Shown here in pieces: positions 16,850 to 26,366 of a stretch of 64,000 bases of DNA (within the stretch, counting starts at the first letter, position 1; each line of letters opens with the position of its first letter). The stretch is from Mesorhizobium shangrilense. GTDB taxonomy: Bacteria > Pseudomonadota > Alphaproteobacteria > Rhizobiales > Rhizobiaceae. The notes beneath the pieces were generated by a model. That model was given only the letters and a program-made list of their open reading frames with translations, searched no databases and was not told the origin of the DNA. The position numbers and the translations under genes are program-made. The DNA lies in NCBI RefSeq assembly GCF_040537815.1, contig NZ_JBEWSZ010000001.1, positions 1 through 64,000 on the forward strand, read 5' to 3'.

Positions 16850-17692
16850 ATGAAGAAGTTCCTGGCTCAGCTCACTTCGTTTCTAGCAAAGCAACCGGAT
16901 GACGCCGTTGAAGCAGGCGCTACAGACATAGCGCTTCCCACCCGTCCAAAGTCCATCGGCAGTAGCAACGAGCACTTCCAACCGATCAACGATCTCGAGT
17001 ATCTGCTTGTGGAGGCCGCGACGGACCCGTCCAAACGAGACCGGTTCAAGGAAGAATTGCTAGCCACCGACCTCTTTGCCGCGACGCCTGAGGCACCTCA
17101 GACCGTGCAACAGCGCACGACAGAGTTCGGGGAGGGCGTAAACATTATGAATGTGGTGGATGCCGACGGAAAGCCGATTCCCGCTATGTTCACATCGGAA
17201 GCCAGGATAGTTGAAGTCTTCGGCCCTGGCACCGGGTACATAAGGGTTAATGGCGCGATATTGTTGGGCTTGGTCGTCAAGGATGGCGCTGTTCTTAACC
17301 CCGGTTCGAGCTATGGCGTCCGTTGGACAGCCAGCGAGCTTGCCTCATTGCTCGGGGGCCCCGTCCAACGCACGCTCGAAAAAGACACCCAGATGTTTCT
17401 GGGGGTTCCCGCAGAACGGCCGGAGCAACTTATCGCGAATCTTCATGCATTCTTGCGCGGCGAGCCGAAAATCAAGGAGGCATGGCTGGCATTGGCGCAC
17501 TGGCCGGAAACGAACGATTGGTCGTGGTACCTCGACATCCGGTCAGAATTTGCAGCCGACGACATCGCCCATCTGGTTTCGGGTGTGATCAGCAAATCCA
17601 GCTTTGGCGCTTATCCCGTCGACGTGGTCGTCAACGTGCCCAATGACACTGTAGGGCAAGGCATTCGGATCAAGCCCTCCGAGACCCACTAA
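16850..17692 (+). CDS. SseB-family protein
   Basis: A 280-residue protein with an SseB N-terminal domain (about residues 40-165: LEYLLVEAATDPSKRDRF, later FTSEARIVEVFGPG and NPGSSYGVRWTASEL) and an SseB C-terminal domain (residues 175-270: FLGVPAERPEQLIANLHAFL). SseB is named for enhanced serine sensitivity in Escherichia coli; its biochemical role is not settled. No signal peptide is present, so it is cytoplasmic. It appears to be a single gene. Confidence 0.8.
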   Translation: MKKFLAQLTSFLAKQPDDAVEAGATDIALPTRPKSIGSSNEHFQPINDLEYLLVEAATDPSKRDRFKEELLATDLFAATPEAPQTVQQRTTEFGEGVNIMNVVDADGKPIPAMFTSEARIVEVFGPGTGYIRVNGAILLGLVVKDGAVLNPGSSYGVRWTASELASLLGGPVQRTLEKDTQMFLGVPAERPEQLIANLHAFLRGEPKIKEAWLALAHWPETNDWSWYLDIRSEFAADDIAHLVSGVISKSSFGAYPVDVVVNVPNDTVGQGIRIKPSETH

Positions 17693-17854
17693 GCCGCCTG
17701 TTCTCGCGGATCGGCATCCGGTGAGGCAAGCAACCTATCCCCATCAATTCCTCCCAGGCCCATCGGCTCCTCAGAAAATATTAATCGCTTCCGCGCGATT
17801 GTGGCATTGCCGCTCCAAGGAAGGCGGCGACAACAGAGCCTGGACACGCCCCAT

Positions 17855-18937
17855 ATGCCGTACAGCCTCAAAGGTCCTGCGCGGCCGAACGCGTCGCGCT
17901 TGCGCGGTGGCGTGTCGGACGCCGTCGGTGGCTCGCCTGAGCGCGCCCGCCGGCGTGATGCCGCCACCATCGCGCGGCTCAAGGGTGAACTCGCTGGTCA
18001 GGCCGAGCTGATCCGCGAGCAGGGCGTTTCGCTGGCGCACAGCCGCAAGATCTTCGACCGCGCCTCGGCCGCCGCGCGCATAGGCGTGTGGGAATGCAGC
18101 CTGCCCGACGAGACGCTGCACTGGACCGATGTGGTCTACGATCTGTTCGACCTGCCGCGCGGCACGCTTCCCGATCGCCAGCGTGCGCTGGCCTGCTATC
18201 CGCCGGCGTCGCGCAAGGTGCTGGAGGCGATGCGCGGCCGGGCGATCGAGGAGCGCAGCGGTTTCACGCTTGATACAGAGATAATCACCTTTGCCGGCCG
18301 CAGCCGCTGGATCCGCATCACCGCCACCGTCGAATGCGAGGACGGCGTGCCCGTGCGCATCTTCGGCATGAAGCAGGACATCACCGAGGAAAAGCTCCTG
18401 TCGGACCGCATGCGCTATCTGGCGGAATTCGACGTCATGACGGGGCTAGCCAATCGCGGCCAGTTCCAGGCGCGACTGTCGCAGGCCGATCAGGCCGGGC
18501 AGGGCGCGGTCGGCGCGCTGCTGTTGATAGACCTCGACGGCTTCAAGGCGGTCAACGACACGTTCGGCCATGTCGTCGGCGACGACTGCCTGAAGGAAGC
18601 GGCCGCGCGCCTCGGCACTGTCTGCCAGGGAGCCGATCTGGTCGCCCGTGTCGGCGGCGACGAATTCGCGGTGCTGCTTGGGCCGCATCTCGACCGTGGC
18701 GCGGTTTCCGGGCTGGCGCGGGGCATTATCGACGCCATGGGTGAGCCGGTGAGCGTCCGTGGCCAACCGCTCAAGCTTGGCGCCTCGGTCGGCGTTGCCT
18801 TCGTCGAGACGGGCGCGATGTGCGACCTGTTCATGAAGGCCGATACCGCGCTCTATGCCGCCAAGGCGGCGGGCCGCAATACGTTCCGGATCTTCAAGCC
18901 CGATACCGGCAGGAAAGGTCGCCGCGCCGCCGCCTGA
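17855..18937 (+). CDS. Diguanylate cyclase with PAS domain
   Basis: A 360-residue protein with a short N-terminal coiled stretch, a PAS/PAC domain (about residues 65-190, ending GMKQDITEEKLLSDRM) and a GGDEF domain at residues 195-350. The active-site motif GGDEF is intact at residues 267-271, so it should make cyclic di-GMP. The five residues before it are preceded by QGAD, not RxxD, so the inhibitory product-binding I-site seems absent. There is no membrane segment; sensing would be cytoplasmic through the PAS domain. The start at 17855 is the most probable of several. Confidence 0.85.
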   Translation: MPYSLKGPARPNASRLRGGVSDAVGGSPERARRRDAATIARLKGELAGQAELIREQGVSLAHSRKIFDRASAAARIGVWECSLPDETLHWTDVVYDLFDLPRGTLPDRQRALACYPPASRKVLEAMRGRAIEERSGFTLDTEIITFAGRSRWIRITATVECEDGVPVRIFGMKQDITEEKLLSDRMRYLAEFDVMTGLANRGQFQARLSQADQAGQGAVGALLLIDLDGFKAVNDTFGHVVGDDCLKEAAARLGTVCQGADLVARVGGDEFAVLLGPHLDRGAVSGLARGIIDAMGEPVSVRGQPLKLGASVGVAFVETGAMCDLFMKADTALYAAKAAGRNTFRIFKPDTGRKGRRAAA

Positions 18938-19054
18938 CGGCAGGTGTGGCGCCGCTGCGGCACGCCATTTTCATTTGGCATGCAAGGCATTCCAGAAAAG
19001 GTGTTATGAAGATATCCGGCCTTTCCGGCCTTCTCCTGACATCCGAGGTCTTTC

Positions 19055-19258
19055 GTGCGTGAGCCGTCGCCGCTGCCTGTATTCGGAAAGCTCGGGCTGA
19101 AGGCGCCGATCGTCGTGGCCGCGCCGGCCCGGCCGGGACAGATGGCTGACCGCCTGCGCGACCTTCTCGCCACTCATGGTGGTGCTGCCCTGAAATTCTC
19201 CATCGTCGTCTGGACGATCATTGTCCTCGTCGCCGTGTTCTTCATCGTGCGGGCCTGA
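19055..19258 (+). CDS. Small single-pass membrane protein, unknown function
   Basis: A 67-residue protein starting with GTG. The first 45 residues are basic and proline-rich; residues 46-66 form one strong transmembrane helix (FSIVVWTIIVLVAVFFIV). It is likely anchored in the inner membrane by its C-terminus. I do not recognise the family. Codon usage fits the neighbours, and it is the first of three small genes on this strand. Confidence 0.5.
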   Translation: MREPSPLPVFGKLGLKAPIVVAAPARPGQMADRLRDLLATHGGAALKFSIVVWTIIVLVAVFFIVRA

Positions 19259-19289
19259 CCTTCAGGGCCGAACCAACCGGAATTCCATC

Positions 19290-19481
19290 ATGCCAAACCG
19301 CTATGCACTGCGCAGGGAGCAAGCGCAAAGCTGGACCATCGTCGACGTCTTCACCGGCCAGCCCGCCGTGCTCAAGCAACGGGTCCTGGTTGGCATGAGC
19401 ACGCGCGATGCCGACGATATGGTGGTGCGGATGAATGTGCTGGATATCAAGCGGCGCGAAAAGGCCGATCGAAAGTCCTGA
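19290..19481 (+). CDS. Small conserved hypothetical protein
   Basis: A 63-residue protein from the ATG at 19290. Its composition (ALRREQAQSWTIVDVFTGQPA, then DADDMVVRMNVLD) is that of a soluble, folded small protein and resembles short hypothetical proteins common in rhizobia. It follows the small membrane protein gene by 31 bp. Function unknown. Confidence 0.5.
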   Translation: MPNRYALRREQAQSWTIVDVFTGQPAVLKQRVLVGMSTRDADDMVVRMNVLDIKRREKADRKS

Positions 19482-19575
19482 TCCCGACATCAAACCGCAA
19501 AACGCGCGCGATCCAGGCCGGCATGTGCCGCTGGAACAGCGCGGTGGCGTGAAACTACAAACAAGAGGATTCCCC

Positions 19576-19794
19576 GTGCGAGCGAGCCTGAAGGAAAAGA
19601 TACTGGAGGTCTGCGACCGCAAAATCTCCGAGAAAGGCCCCGGCGTCGGCGTGTCGTTCTATGCGTTCTTCGCAAACAGGAATGACGACCCCGACCTTCT
19701 GATGGAAGCCGCCGAATGGTGGATACGAACCCACAAATTCGACCATTTCGAAAAGGCCGTGAAGATACGGGCGATGGTCGAGGAGATGGATTGA
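19576..19794 (+). CDS. Small conserved protein (DUF6500-like)
   Basis: A 72-residue protein from GTG at 19576, with AAGAGGA about ten bases upstream. The sequence (SLKEKILEVCDRKISEKGPG, then FYAFFANRND and EAAEWWI) is strongly patterned and recalls the DUF6500 group of short bacterial proteins; that family name is from memory. No signal or membrane segment. Function unknown. Confidence 0.6.
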   Translation: MRASLKEKILEVCDRKISEKGPGVGVSFYAFFANRNDDPDLLMEAAEWWIRTHKFDHFEKAVKIRAMVEEMD

Positions 19795-20074
19795 TTTCAT
19801 CCGGCTTCGGATGACGGAGATCAGCGTTCGGGCATTGGTCCCGCTTCGGCGGATGCGGCATCGTCGTGGCATGGCGGCGCGTCGCTGCCGGCGCGCGCAT
19901 TCTCGATGACGGTGCTGCAGCCTGAGCGGCTGAGCTCGGCTGACGGTAGGTGAAATCGTCAGCGAATTTCCGCATCGGCCGTACCAGCATCGTCGATGTC
20001 ATGGGCGTTCCAGTTCTCGAAAATGCCGCGCCGTGTGCACAATGTGAGCCGACCGGAATGCGATTGGCGGCGGG

Positions 20075-20500
20075 CTACTCGGTGGTCGCCTCGACATGCC
20101 ACCACTTCGGCCGTCCGCCCCGGTATGAGTGGTAGGCGGGCATCAATTCCCTGGCCGCTGGCTTGTCGAAGATGCCCAGCAGCAAGGCGATGACGGGCTT
20201 GTCGTCGATGGCGCCGATCGTGCTGTCGCAGACCTGACAAAAGGCGCGGCTCGAAAACTCCGATGACCGGTAGACGGACGGAAGGCCGCCGGTCCCGGTC
20301 CAGGTCACCTTGTCGCTCGGAAATTCCACCCAGGCGGCGGTCAGGGCGCCGGTGTGGCGCTGGCACATGCGGCATGAGCAGGTATGCGGCGCTTCAGCCG
20401 GGCCGATCGCCTCGAAACGCACCGCGCCGCAAAGGCAGCCGCCCGAATAGCGCCTGGGCTTCGCCGCACGCGCCTTGATTGTTGCGGATGTCAATTCCAC
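20075..20500 (-). CDS. GFA-family zinc protein (CENP-V/formaldehyde-activating-like)
   Basis: A 141-residue member of the GFA/CENP-V fold. The zinc-binding cysteines are at residues 22, 24, 41, 43, 46, 88 and 91 (GGCLCGAVRF, CSCRMC, FCQVC), matching the two zinc sites of the family. Members are often annotated as glutathione-dependent formaldehyde-activating enzymes, but most have no proven activity. It is a single gene on the minus strand. Confidence 0.85.
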   Translation of the reverse strand: MELTSATIKARAAKPRRYSGGCLCGAVRFEAIGPAEAPHTCSCRMCQRHTGALTAAWVEFPSDKVTWTGTGGLPSVYRSSEFSSRAFCQVCDSTIGAIDDKPVIALLLGIFDKPAARELMPAYHSYRGGRPKWWHVEATTE

Positions 20501-20562
20501 GGCCCCCTTGAGTTGTAGCGAGTGCTTAGCTCAAGGGGTCGATCGGGCTCTAGGGCCTATTC

Positions 20563-20650
20563 CATCCCGATGAAATCGGGATGCGGCTCTATCTCTTGTT
20601 TGAGCATGATCTTTTCCGAAAACCTGTTCCCATTCTTCGGGATCATGCTC
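20563..20650. repeat. Rhizobial dispersed palindromic repeat
   Basis: Two hairpins in series: CATCCCGAT/ATCGGGATG at 20563-20571 and 20575-20583, then GAGCATGATC (20602-20611) paired with GATCATGCTC (20641-20650). The second, with TTTTCCGAAAAC inside it, is of a type scattered through Mesorhizobium and other Rhizobiales genomes. The stretch between (GGCTCTATCT, then TTGTT) is shared with a second copy near 39894. It ends at the stop codon of the DUF1488 gene and may act as its terminator. Confidence 0.7.
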
Positions 20651-20916
20651 TACCCGAAATCGGCGGCCGTCAGCACATACATGCTCTTGCGCGTGCGGTC
20701 ATAGGCCTTCGACGCCACATCGCGGATGGCGTTGCTCTCTGTGTCGAATGCGGCGAGGTAGCCGGCTTCGTTGGCCGCGGTGCCCGGTCGCATCTTCGAC
20801 ATGGCATCAGCGGCGACCGAGAAGGAAATCTGGAACATGCCGTCATGGCCGACGAAACGGATACGCTTGCCGGCCTCGTCATAGCTGCGGCTGCGGTTGG
20901 GGAAGGTGAGACTCAT
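20650..20916 (-). CDS. DUF1488-family protein
   Basis: An 88-residue protein beginning MSLTFPNRSRSYDEAGKRI and continuing RFVGHDGMFQISFSV, typical of DUF1488, a short family of alphaproteobacteria with no known function. The start ATG overlaps the stop of the upstream gene (ATGA), so the two are translationally coupled. The stop lies at the edge of the dispersed repeat. Confidence 0.75.
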   Translation of the reverse strand: MSLTFPNRSRSYDEAGKRIRFVGHDGMFQISFSVAADAMSKMRPGTAANEAGYLAAFDTESNAIRDVASKAYDRTRKSMYVLTAADFG

Positions 20917-21167
20917 GTTTTTGCCTCCATTGCGGCGGCCTTCTTGGTGACCCGCTTCTTCTTCGGCGTCGGGTTCAAGGCTTCGGCGACGCGGTCGGCC
21001 TCTTCCTTGGCCAGTCGCAATTCCCTCAGCTTCGCCGTCTTGATCTCCCGGGCTTTCGCCTCGGACATGTATTCGGCGGTCGCCTTGTTGCGCTCGGCCG
21101 TCTTCTTCTGCTTGTCCACGAAGCGGGCTTCAGCCTTTTCCATGATACTCGGATTGCCTTCGGACAT
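20913..21167 (-). CDS. Small charged, helical conserved protein
   Basis: An 84-residue protein dominated by Lys, Glu, Ala and Arg, almost certainly one long helix or coiled coil (residues 10-65), with a basic tail (TPKKKRVTKK) that could touch nucleic acid. It is coupled to the DUF1488 gene downstream. I recognise it only as a common hypothetical protein type of rhizobia. Function unknown. Confidence 0.6.
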   Translation of the reverse strand: MSEGNPSIMEKAEARFVDKQKKTAERNKATAEYMSEAKAREIKTAKLRELRLAKEEADRVAEALNPTPKKKRVTKKAAAMEAKT

Positions 21168-21333
21168 TGGCTAAATCTCCCTTGTGTTTGAAATTGTGAA
21201 AACGAACTTGTCCGATAAATAGGGACTCAGCGGAGAAAATTCAATTTTTACAATATTTGGATTTTGGTAAATATCAGGAATCGACCGCGCGCAAAAATAC
21301 TTTTGAATATTCAAACCCGGTCGTGAATAATTT

Positions 21334-21360
21334 TTGGCACTCCTATCTATCGAGTGCCAA
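21334..21360 (+). promoter_or_regulatory. CIRCE operator (HrcA site) of groESL
   Basis: TTGGCACTC at 21334-21342, a 9-bp spacer, and GAGTGCCAA at 21352-21360 form a perfect consensus CIRCE element 58 bp before groES. HrcA binds this site and represses chaperonin genes without heat stress, as established in many bacteria. The upstream 100 bp are AT-rich and should hold the promoter. Confidence 0.95.
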
Positions 21361-21417
21361 TGCGCCTATATACGAAGGGGCGTGGCCGCCTGTGCCGGCC
21401 CCAGGAAAGAAGACCTC

Positions 21418-21732
21418 ATGAAATTTCGGCCACTCCACGACCGCGTCGTCATTCGTCGCGCTGAAGGTGATACCAAATCCAAGGGCGGCATCATCATTCC
21501 CGACAATGCCAAGGAAAAGCCGCAGGAAGGCGAAGTGATCGCGGTCGGCCCGGGCGCACGTGACGAAAACGGCGCGCTGGTTCCGCTCGACGTGAAGGCC
21601 GGCGACTTCATCCTGTTCGGCAAATGGTCGGGCACCGAGGTCAAGATCGACGGCGAAGACCTTCTGATCATGAAGGAAGCCGACATCATGGGCGTCATCG
21701 ACAAGACCGTCGAAGCCAAGAAGGCTGCTTGA
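21418..21732 (+). CDS. groES: Co-chaperonin GroES
   Basis: A 104-residue GroES with the family start [14 protein letters not shown], the mobile loop ([20 protein letters not shown]) and the roof region. It caps the GroEL ring to close the folding chamber. The ATG at 21418 is preceded by AGGAAAGAAG. It is the first gene of the groESL operon under the CIRCE site. Confidence 0.97.
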   Translation: MKFRPLHDRVVIRRAEGDTKSKGGIIIPDNAKEKPQEGEVIAVGPGARDENGALVPLDVKAGDFILFGKWSGTEVKIDGEDLLIMKEADIMGVIDKTVEAKKAA

Positions 21733-21740
21733 ACCTCTGA

Positions 21741-23450
<1,710 letters not shown>

Positions 23451-23453
23451 TCG

Positions 23454-23498
23454 GATTCAGGTGAGGCCGGCCTGCGAAGGCTAGGCGTGACCTGAATC
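23454..23498 (+). terminator. Inverted repeat after groEL
   Basis: GATTCAGGT at 23454-23462 is complementary to ACCTGAATC at 23490-23498, four bases after the groEL stop. It is a long-loop hairpin without a T-run, so it is a plausible terminator or transcript-end structure rather than a canonical one. Confidence 0.4.
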
Positions 23499-23597
23499 GC
23501 AGCGCCTCGGTTCATCTGAGCCGGGCTTTACAAGATCGCCGCCGGGGCAATGTCCCGGCGCGCGGCCACGGCAGACAGTCAGCACGGAGATCGATCC

Positions 23598-23747
23598 ATG
23601 AGTGCATTCGTCCCGAAGCCGACACCAAAGACCAAAGTGGCCGAGGAAAGCCGCTTCGAGCGCATCCTGCGCATCGCCGCTGCGCACAAGACCACCGCCA
23701 CCCCACCGCGCACCCCACGCAAGCTCGGCGACAAGCGCCCGATGTGA
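23598..23747 (+). CDS. Small basic protein, unknown function
   Basis: A 49-residue protein from the ATG at 23598 with a GGAGATCG stretch just upstream. It is rich in Lys, Pro and Thr (SAFVPKPTPKTK, then TPPRTPRKLGDKRPM). No domain is recognised. The start signal and codon use support it modestly. Confidence 0.4.
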   Translation: MSAFVPKPTPKTKVAEESRFERILRIAAAHKTTATPPRTPRKLGDKRPM

Positions 23748-23990
23748 TCGGGCATCGTTGACGGCACAGCGGTTCTGTTGTCTTTTCCGCCCATGCGCGA
23801 ACACGAAACCCATATCGGTGCCCGGCGGCCGGCATCCCAACAGGCGGGATGCAGGCGCGCTGGCTTTGGGGCATGATCCCGGTTCGGATCAGACTCGCTT
23901 AGGAATAGATTGCGCTTGCAGCCTCGCCGGTAACGGACGAGGTTTTTGGCGTTCCGCCTCGTCCATCCGCGAACCCAAGGGATGAAGACA

Positions 23991-24719
23991 ATGGCACAAA
24001 ACATCTACGATCAGGCTGATTTCTACGAAGGCTACGGCCAGTTGTCGCGCTCGCTCTACGGGCTGGACGGCGCGGCCGAATGGCCGGCGATCACAGCGCT
24101 TTTGCCTGAACTTAAGGGCAAGCGGGTTGTCGATCTCGGCTGCGGCTTCGGCTGGTTCTGCCGCTGGGCAGCGGGGCAGGGCGCAAAGAGCGTTGTTGGC
24201 CTCGATCTCTCCGAAAACATGCTGGCGCGGGCGCGGCAGGATACCAACAGTCCCGCCGTATCCTATGCCATCGCGGATCTCGACACGCTGGTGCTGCCCA
24301 CTGGTGCCTTCGATTTCGCCTACAGCTCGCTGACCTTCCATTATGTCGAGGATTTCGCGCGGCTGATGCGGGTGGTGCATGAGGCGCTGGTGCCCGGCAG
24401 CTGCTTCGTCTTCACCATCGAGCATCCGATCTACATGGCGCCGAGCAATCCGGGATGGGCGCTGGACGAGACCGGACGCCAGACCTGGCCGATCGACGGC
24501 TATTCGGTCGAGGGCGAGCGCCGCACCGACTGGCTGGCCAAGGGCGTGATCAAGCACCACCGCACCATCGGCACGACGTTGAACACGCTGATCGACACCG
24601 GCTTCCGCATCGACCGCCTGGTGGAGTGGCGGCCGACCGAAGAGCAGATCAGGGACCAGCCGGAACTCGATGTCGAGAAGGAGCGGCCGATGATCCTGAT
24701 CGTGTCCGCGGGCCGGTAG
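23991..24719 (+). CDS. Class I SAM-dependent methyltransferase
   Basis: A 242-residue methyltransferase. The SAM-binding motif I, VVDLGCGFGWFCRWA, is at residues 46-60, followed by acidic motif II (VGLDLSENML) and motif III-like DLDTLVLP. The Methyltransf_11/25 fold places it among small-molecule or UbiE/biotin-like methyltransferases. The ATG at 23991 has AAGGGATG upstream. Its last third is duplicated as a gene fragment at 26055-26366. The substrate is unknown. Confidence 0.88.
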   Translation: MAQNIYDQADFYEGYGQLSRSLYGLDGAAEWPAITALLPELKGKRVVDLGCGFGWFCRWAAGQGAKSVVGLDLSENMLARARQDTNSPAVSYAIADLDTLVLPTGAFDFAYSSLTFHYVEDFARLMRVVHEALVPGSCFVFTIEHPIYMAPSNPGWALDETGRQTWPIDGYSVEGERRTDWLAKGVIKHHRTIGTTLNTLIDTGFRIDRLVEWRPTEEQIRDQPELDVEKERPMILIVSAGR

Positions 24720-24739
24720 GGGCGCCGATCTGCAGGAGG

Positions 24740-24890
24740 AATGATCCCTGAGCCGCCGCTCGACGTCTACGTTGCGGACGTCGAACCGGAGCATAATGTT
24801 CGACGGGGTGTCGTCGATTGCCTCGATGCAGGCCGTGCGCAGCAAAGGATCATAGCTGGTTCCAACGCTCGCGAGGTGATAGGCGCCTGA
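24740..24890 (-). pseudogene. Gene fragment, possibly phage head protein related
   Basis: On the minus strand this stretch encodes SVGTSYDPLLRTACIEAIDD followed by TPSNIMLRFDVRNVDVER, without a start or a clear end. It is similar to the fragment at 25300-25460. The pattern recalls the N-terminal part of phage minor-head/portal-associated proteins; that family guess is weak. It is a remnant, not a working gene. Confidence 0.35.
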
Positions 24891-24990
24891 GCATCGGTTA
24901 CTGTCCCTCCGTCCGCCGAAATGGCCTTATCCGCATTTTAACTAATGTAATCCACAGTTCCTGCGTTGGTGTTCTGCGCAGGGGAGTGGA

Positions 24991-25287
24991 ATGACTGATA
25001 TTATTGATGAGGAAGAGCTTCCGAAGCCCAACCTGGTTCAACGCAGCCGATCAATTGTCCAGGCGACGATGCTATTCGCTTCGCCGATCATATCGATAGG
25101 ATGTGCGATCATTGTCGGATATTTTACCTATATGGCCGCTAACCAAAAGCCATCCGAAGATATGTTTTCATTGGCCATATCAATACTGAAGTCGAGCGAT
25201 GCTTCACCGGAGATGCGCTCATGGGCAACGGGCGTGCTTGGGATGCAAACGGGTATTCCAATGCCCGCCAGATTTAGCCAGCAATGA
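24991..25287 (+). CDS. Small membrane protein, conserved hypothetical
   Basis: A 98-residue protein with one hydrophobic segment at about residues 26-48 (TMLFASPIISIGCAIIVGYF). A conserved-looking tail follows: SILKSSDASPEMRSWATGVL, then GMQTGIPMP, a motif I recognise from many short bacterial proteins of unknown role. The ATG at 24991 has GGGGAG upstream. Its 3' end touches the fragment on the other strand, so the last residues may be altered. Confidence 0.5.
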   Translation: MTDIIDEEELPKPNLVQRSRSIVQATMLFASPIISIGCAIIVGYFTYMAANQKPSEDMFSLAISILKSSDASPEMRSWATGVLGMQTGIPMPARFSQQ

Positions 25288-25299
25288 AAGCGGCATAGG

Positions 25300-25460
25300 C
25301 CACCACGGTTCCCCGTTGATGTCGCCACGCTCCAGGTGCTCGACGATACGGCGCGAGACAATGTTCGAGCGGATGTCGTCAATGGCTTCAAGAAAAGCCT
25401 GCCGAAGCTGCGGCTCGTACCGACCGGCAAGGATTTCAAATCGCTGCCGGGGCGCTGGAT
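25300..25460 (-). pseudogene. Second gene fragment, possibly phage head protein related
   Basis: The minus strand encodes AGRYEPQLRQAFLEAIDDIR followed by SNIVSRRIVEHLERGDINGE. The pattern YEPQLR.AF..AIDDIR..I followed by a region ending LERGDI resembles the start of phage head-morphogenesis proteins. No start codon fits and the coding signal ends abruptly near 25300. It shares the EAIDD block with the fragment at 24740-24890. Confidence 0.4.
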
Positions 25461-25539
25461 CATGGATGCTTGCGATCCCCGTAGTCGACATCCCCTCGAC
25501 TACCGTCTAGATGATCCGTTTGGATTTTGGGGTGGAATC

Positions 25540-25908
25540 ATGAAACCGTTATATTTGGCTGCCGCCATCTTGTTGGCTGCTTCTACCGCTGCATTTGCTG
25601 GGCCCATCGAAAATTACACGGCGCGTCTGAGCGCAGCCGACCATTTCAACTCGTCAGGCGAACGATTGACCAGCGCGGCCGCCATTATTCGTCAGGATCG
25701 CGCTAACCTCTATGTCTACGGCAAAGGGGAAGACGAGGACGAGGGAGACTCTTTCTTTCTCGACAAGGGCAACCGCGCAAAGCTGGAGCGCATGCTGGAC
25801 AGCGGCACTTTCACAAACGCCGCCAGGCGTGCGATTCTGGATGGCACTCCCCTCATTCACGTCGAGATTTATCGGGACTTCATCAACGTCACCGTCGAAA
25901 GCGACTAA
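25540..25908 (+). CDS. Secreted hypothetical protein
   Basis: A 122-residue protein starting at ATG 25540 with TGGGGTGGA upstream. Residues 1-20 are a clear signal peptide (MKPLYLAAAILLAASTAAFA), so the mature protein is periplasmic or secreted. The mature part contains an acidic patch (GKGEDEDEGD) and ends with a regular beta-strand-like region (PLIHVEIYRDFINVTVESD). I do not recognise the family. Confidence 0.6.
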   Translation: MKPLYLAAAILLAASTAAFAGPIENYTARLSAADHFNSSGERLTSAAAIIRQDRANLYVYGKGEDEDEGDSFFLDKGNRAKLERMLDSGTFTNAARRAILDGTPLIHVEIYRDFINVTVESD

Positions 25909-26054
25909 GCCCCCACAAAAGCCTTCCACGCCACCACGGTCCCCCGCCGCTGGCGTTAGCCGAAGGCTGGTGATGACGGGCTCTATGGCGCCGTTGATGA
26001 GCGTCTGACAGTGCGGGAACGATCGCCGGCATCGCGAACGTCACGATATCACCG

Positions 26055-26366
26055 GTCTTCACCATTGAGCATCCGAGCTACATGGCGCCGACCAATCCAG
26101 GCTGGGCGCTGGACGAGGCCGGGCGCCAGGCCTGGCCGATCGACGGCTATTCGGTGGAGGGCGAGCGCCGCACAGACTGGCTGGCCAAGGGCGCGATCAA
26201 GCACCACCGCACCATCGGCACGACGCTGAACATGCTGATCGACACCGGCTTCCGCATCGACCGGGTGATGGTATGGCGGCCGACAGAACAGCAGATCAGG
26301 GACCAGCCGGAACTCGATGTGGAGAAGGAACGGCCGATGATCCTCATCGTGTCGAGGGGGCGGCAG
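26055..26366 (+). pseudogene. Truncated duplicate of the methyltransferase gene
   Basis: This stretch encodes a near-identical copy of the last ~100 residues of the methyltransferase at 23991-24719 (shared NPGWALDE, WPIDGYSVEGERRTDWLAKG, KHHRTIGTTLN, RDQPELDVEKERPMILIVS). It corresponds to 24408-24719. The SAM-binding half and the start are missing, and no in-frame stop closes it. It is a duplication remnant about 1.6 kb from its source. Confidence 0.88.

Noticed and set aside
23871..23900. GGCATGATCCCGG considered as a third copy of the dispersed repeat
   Set aside because: Only a short core matches and the paired arm is missing.
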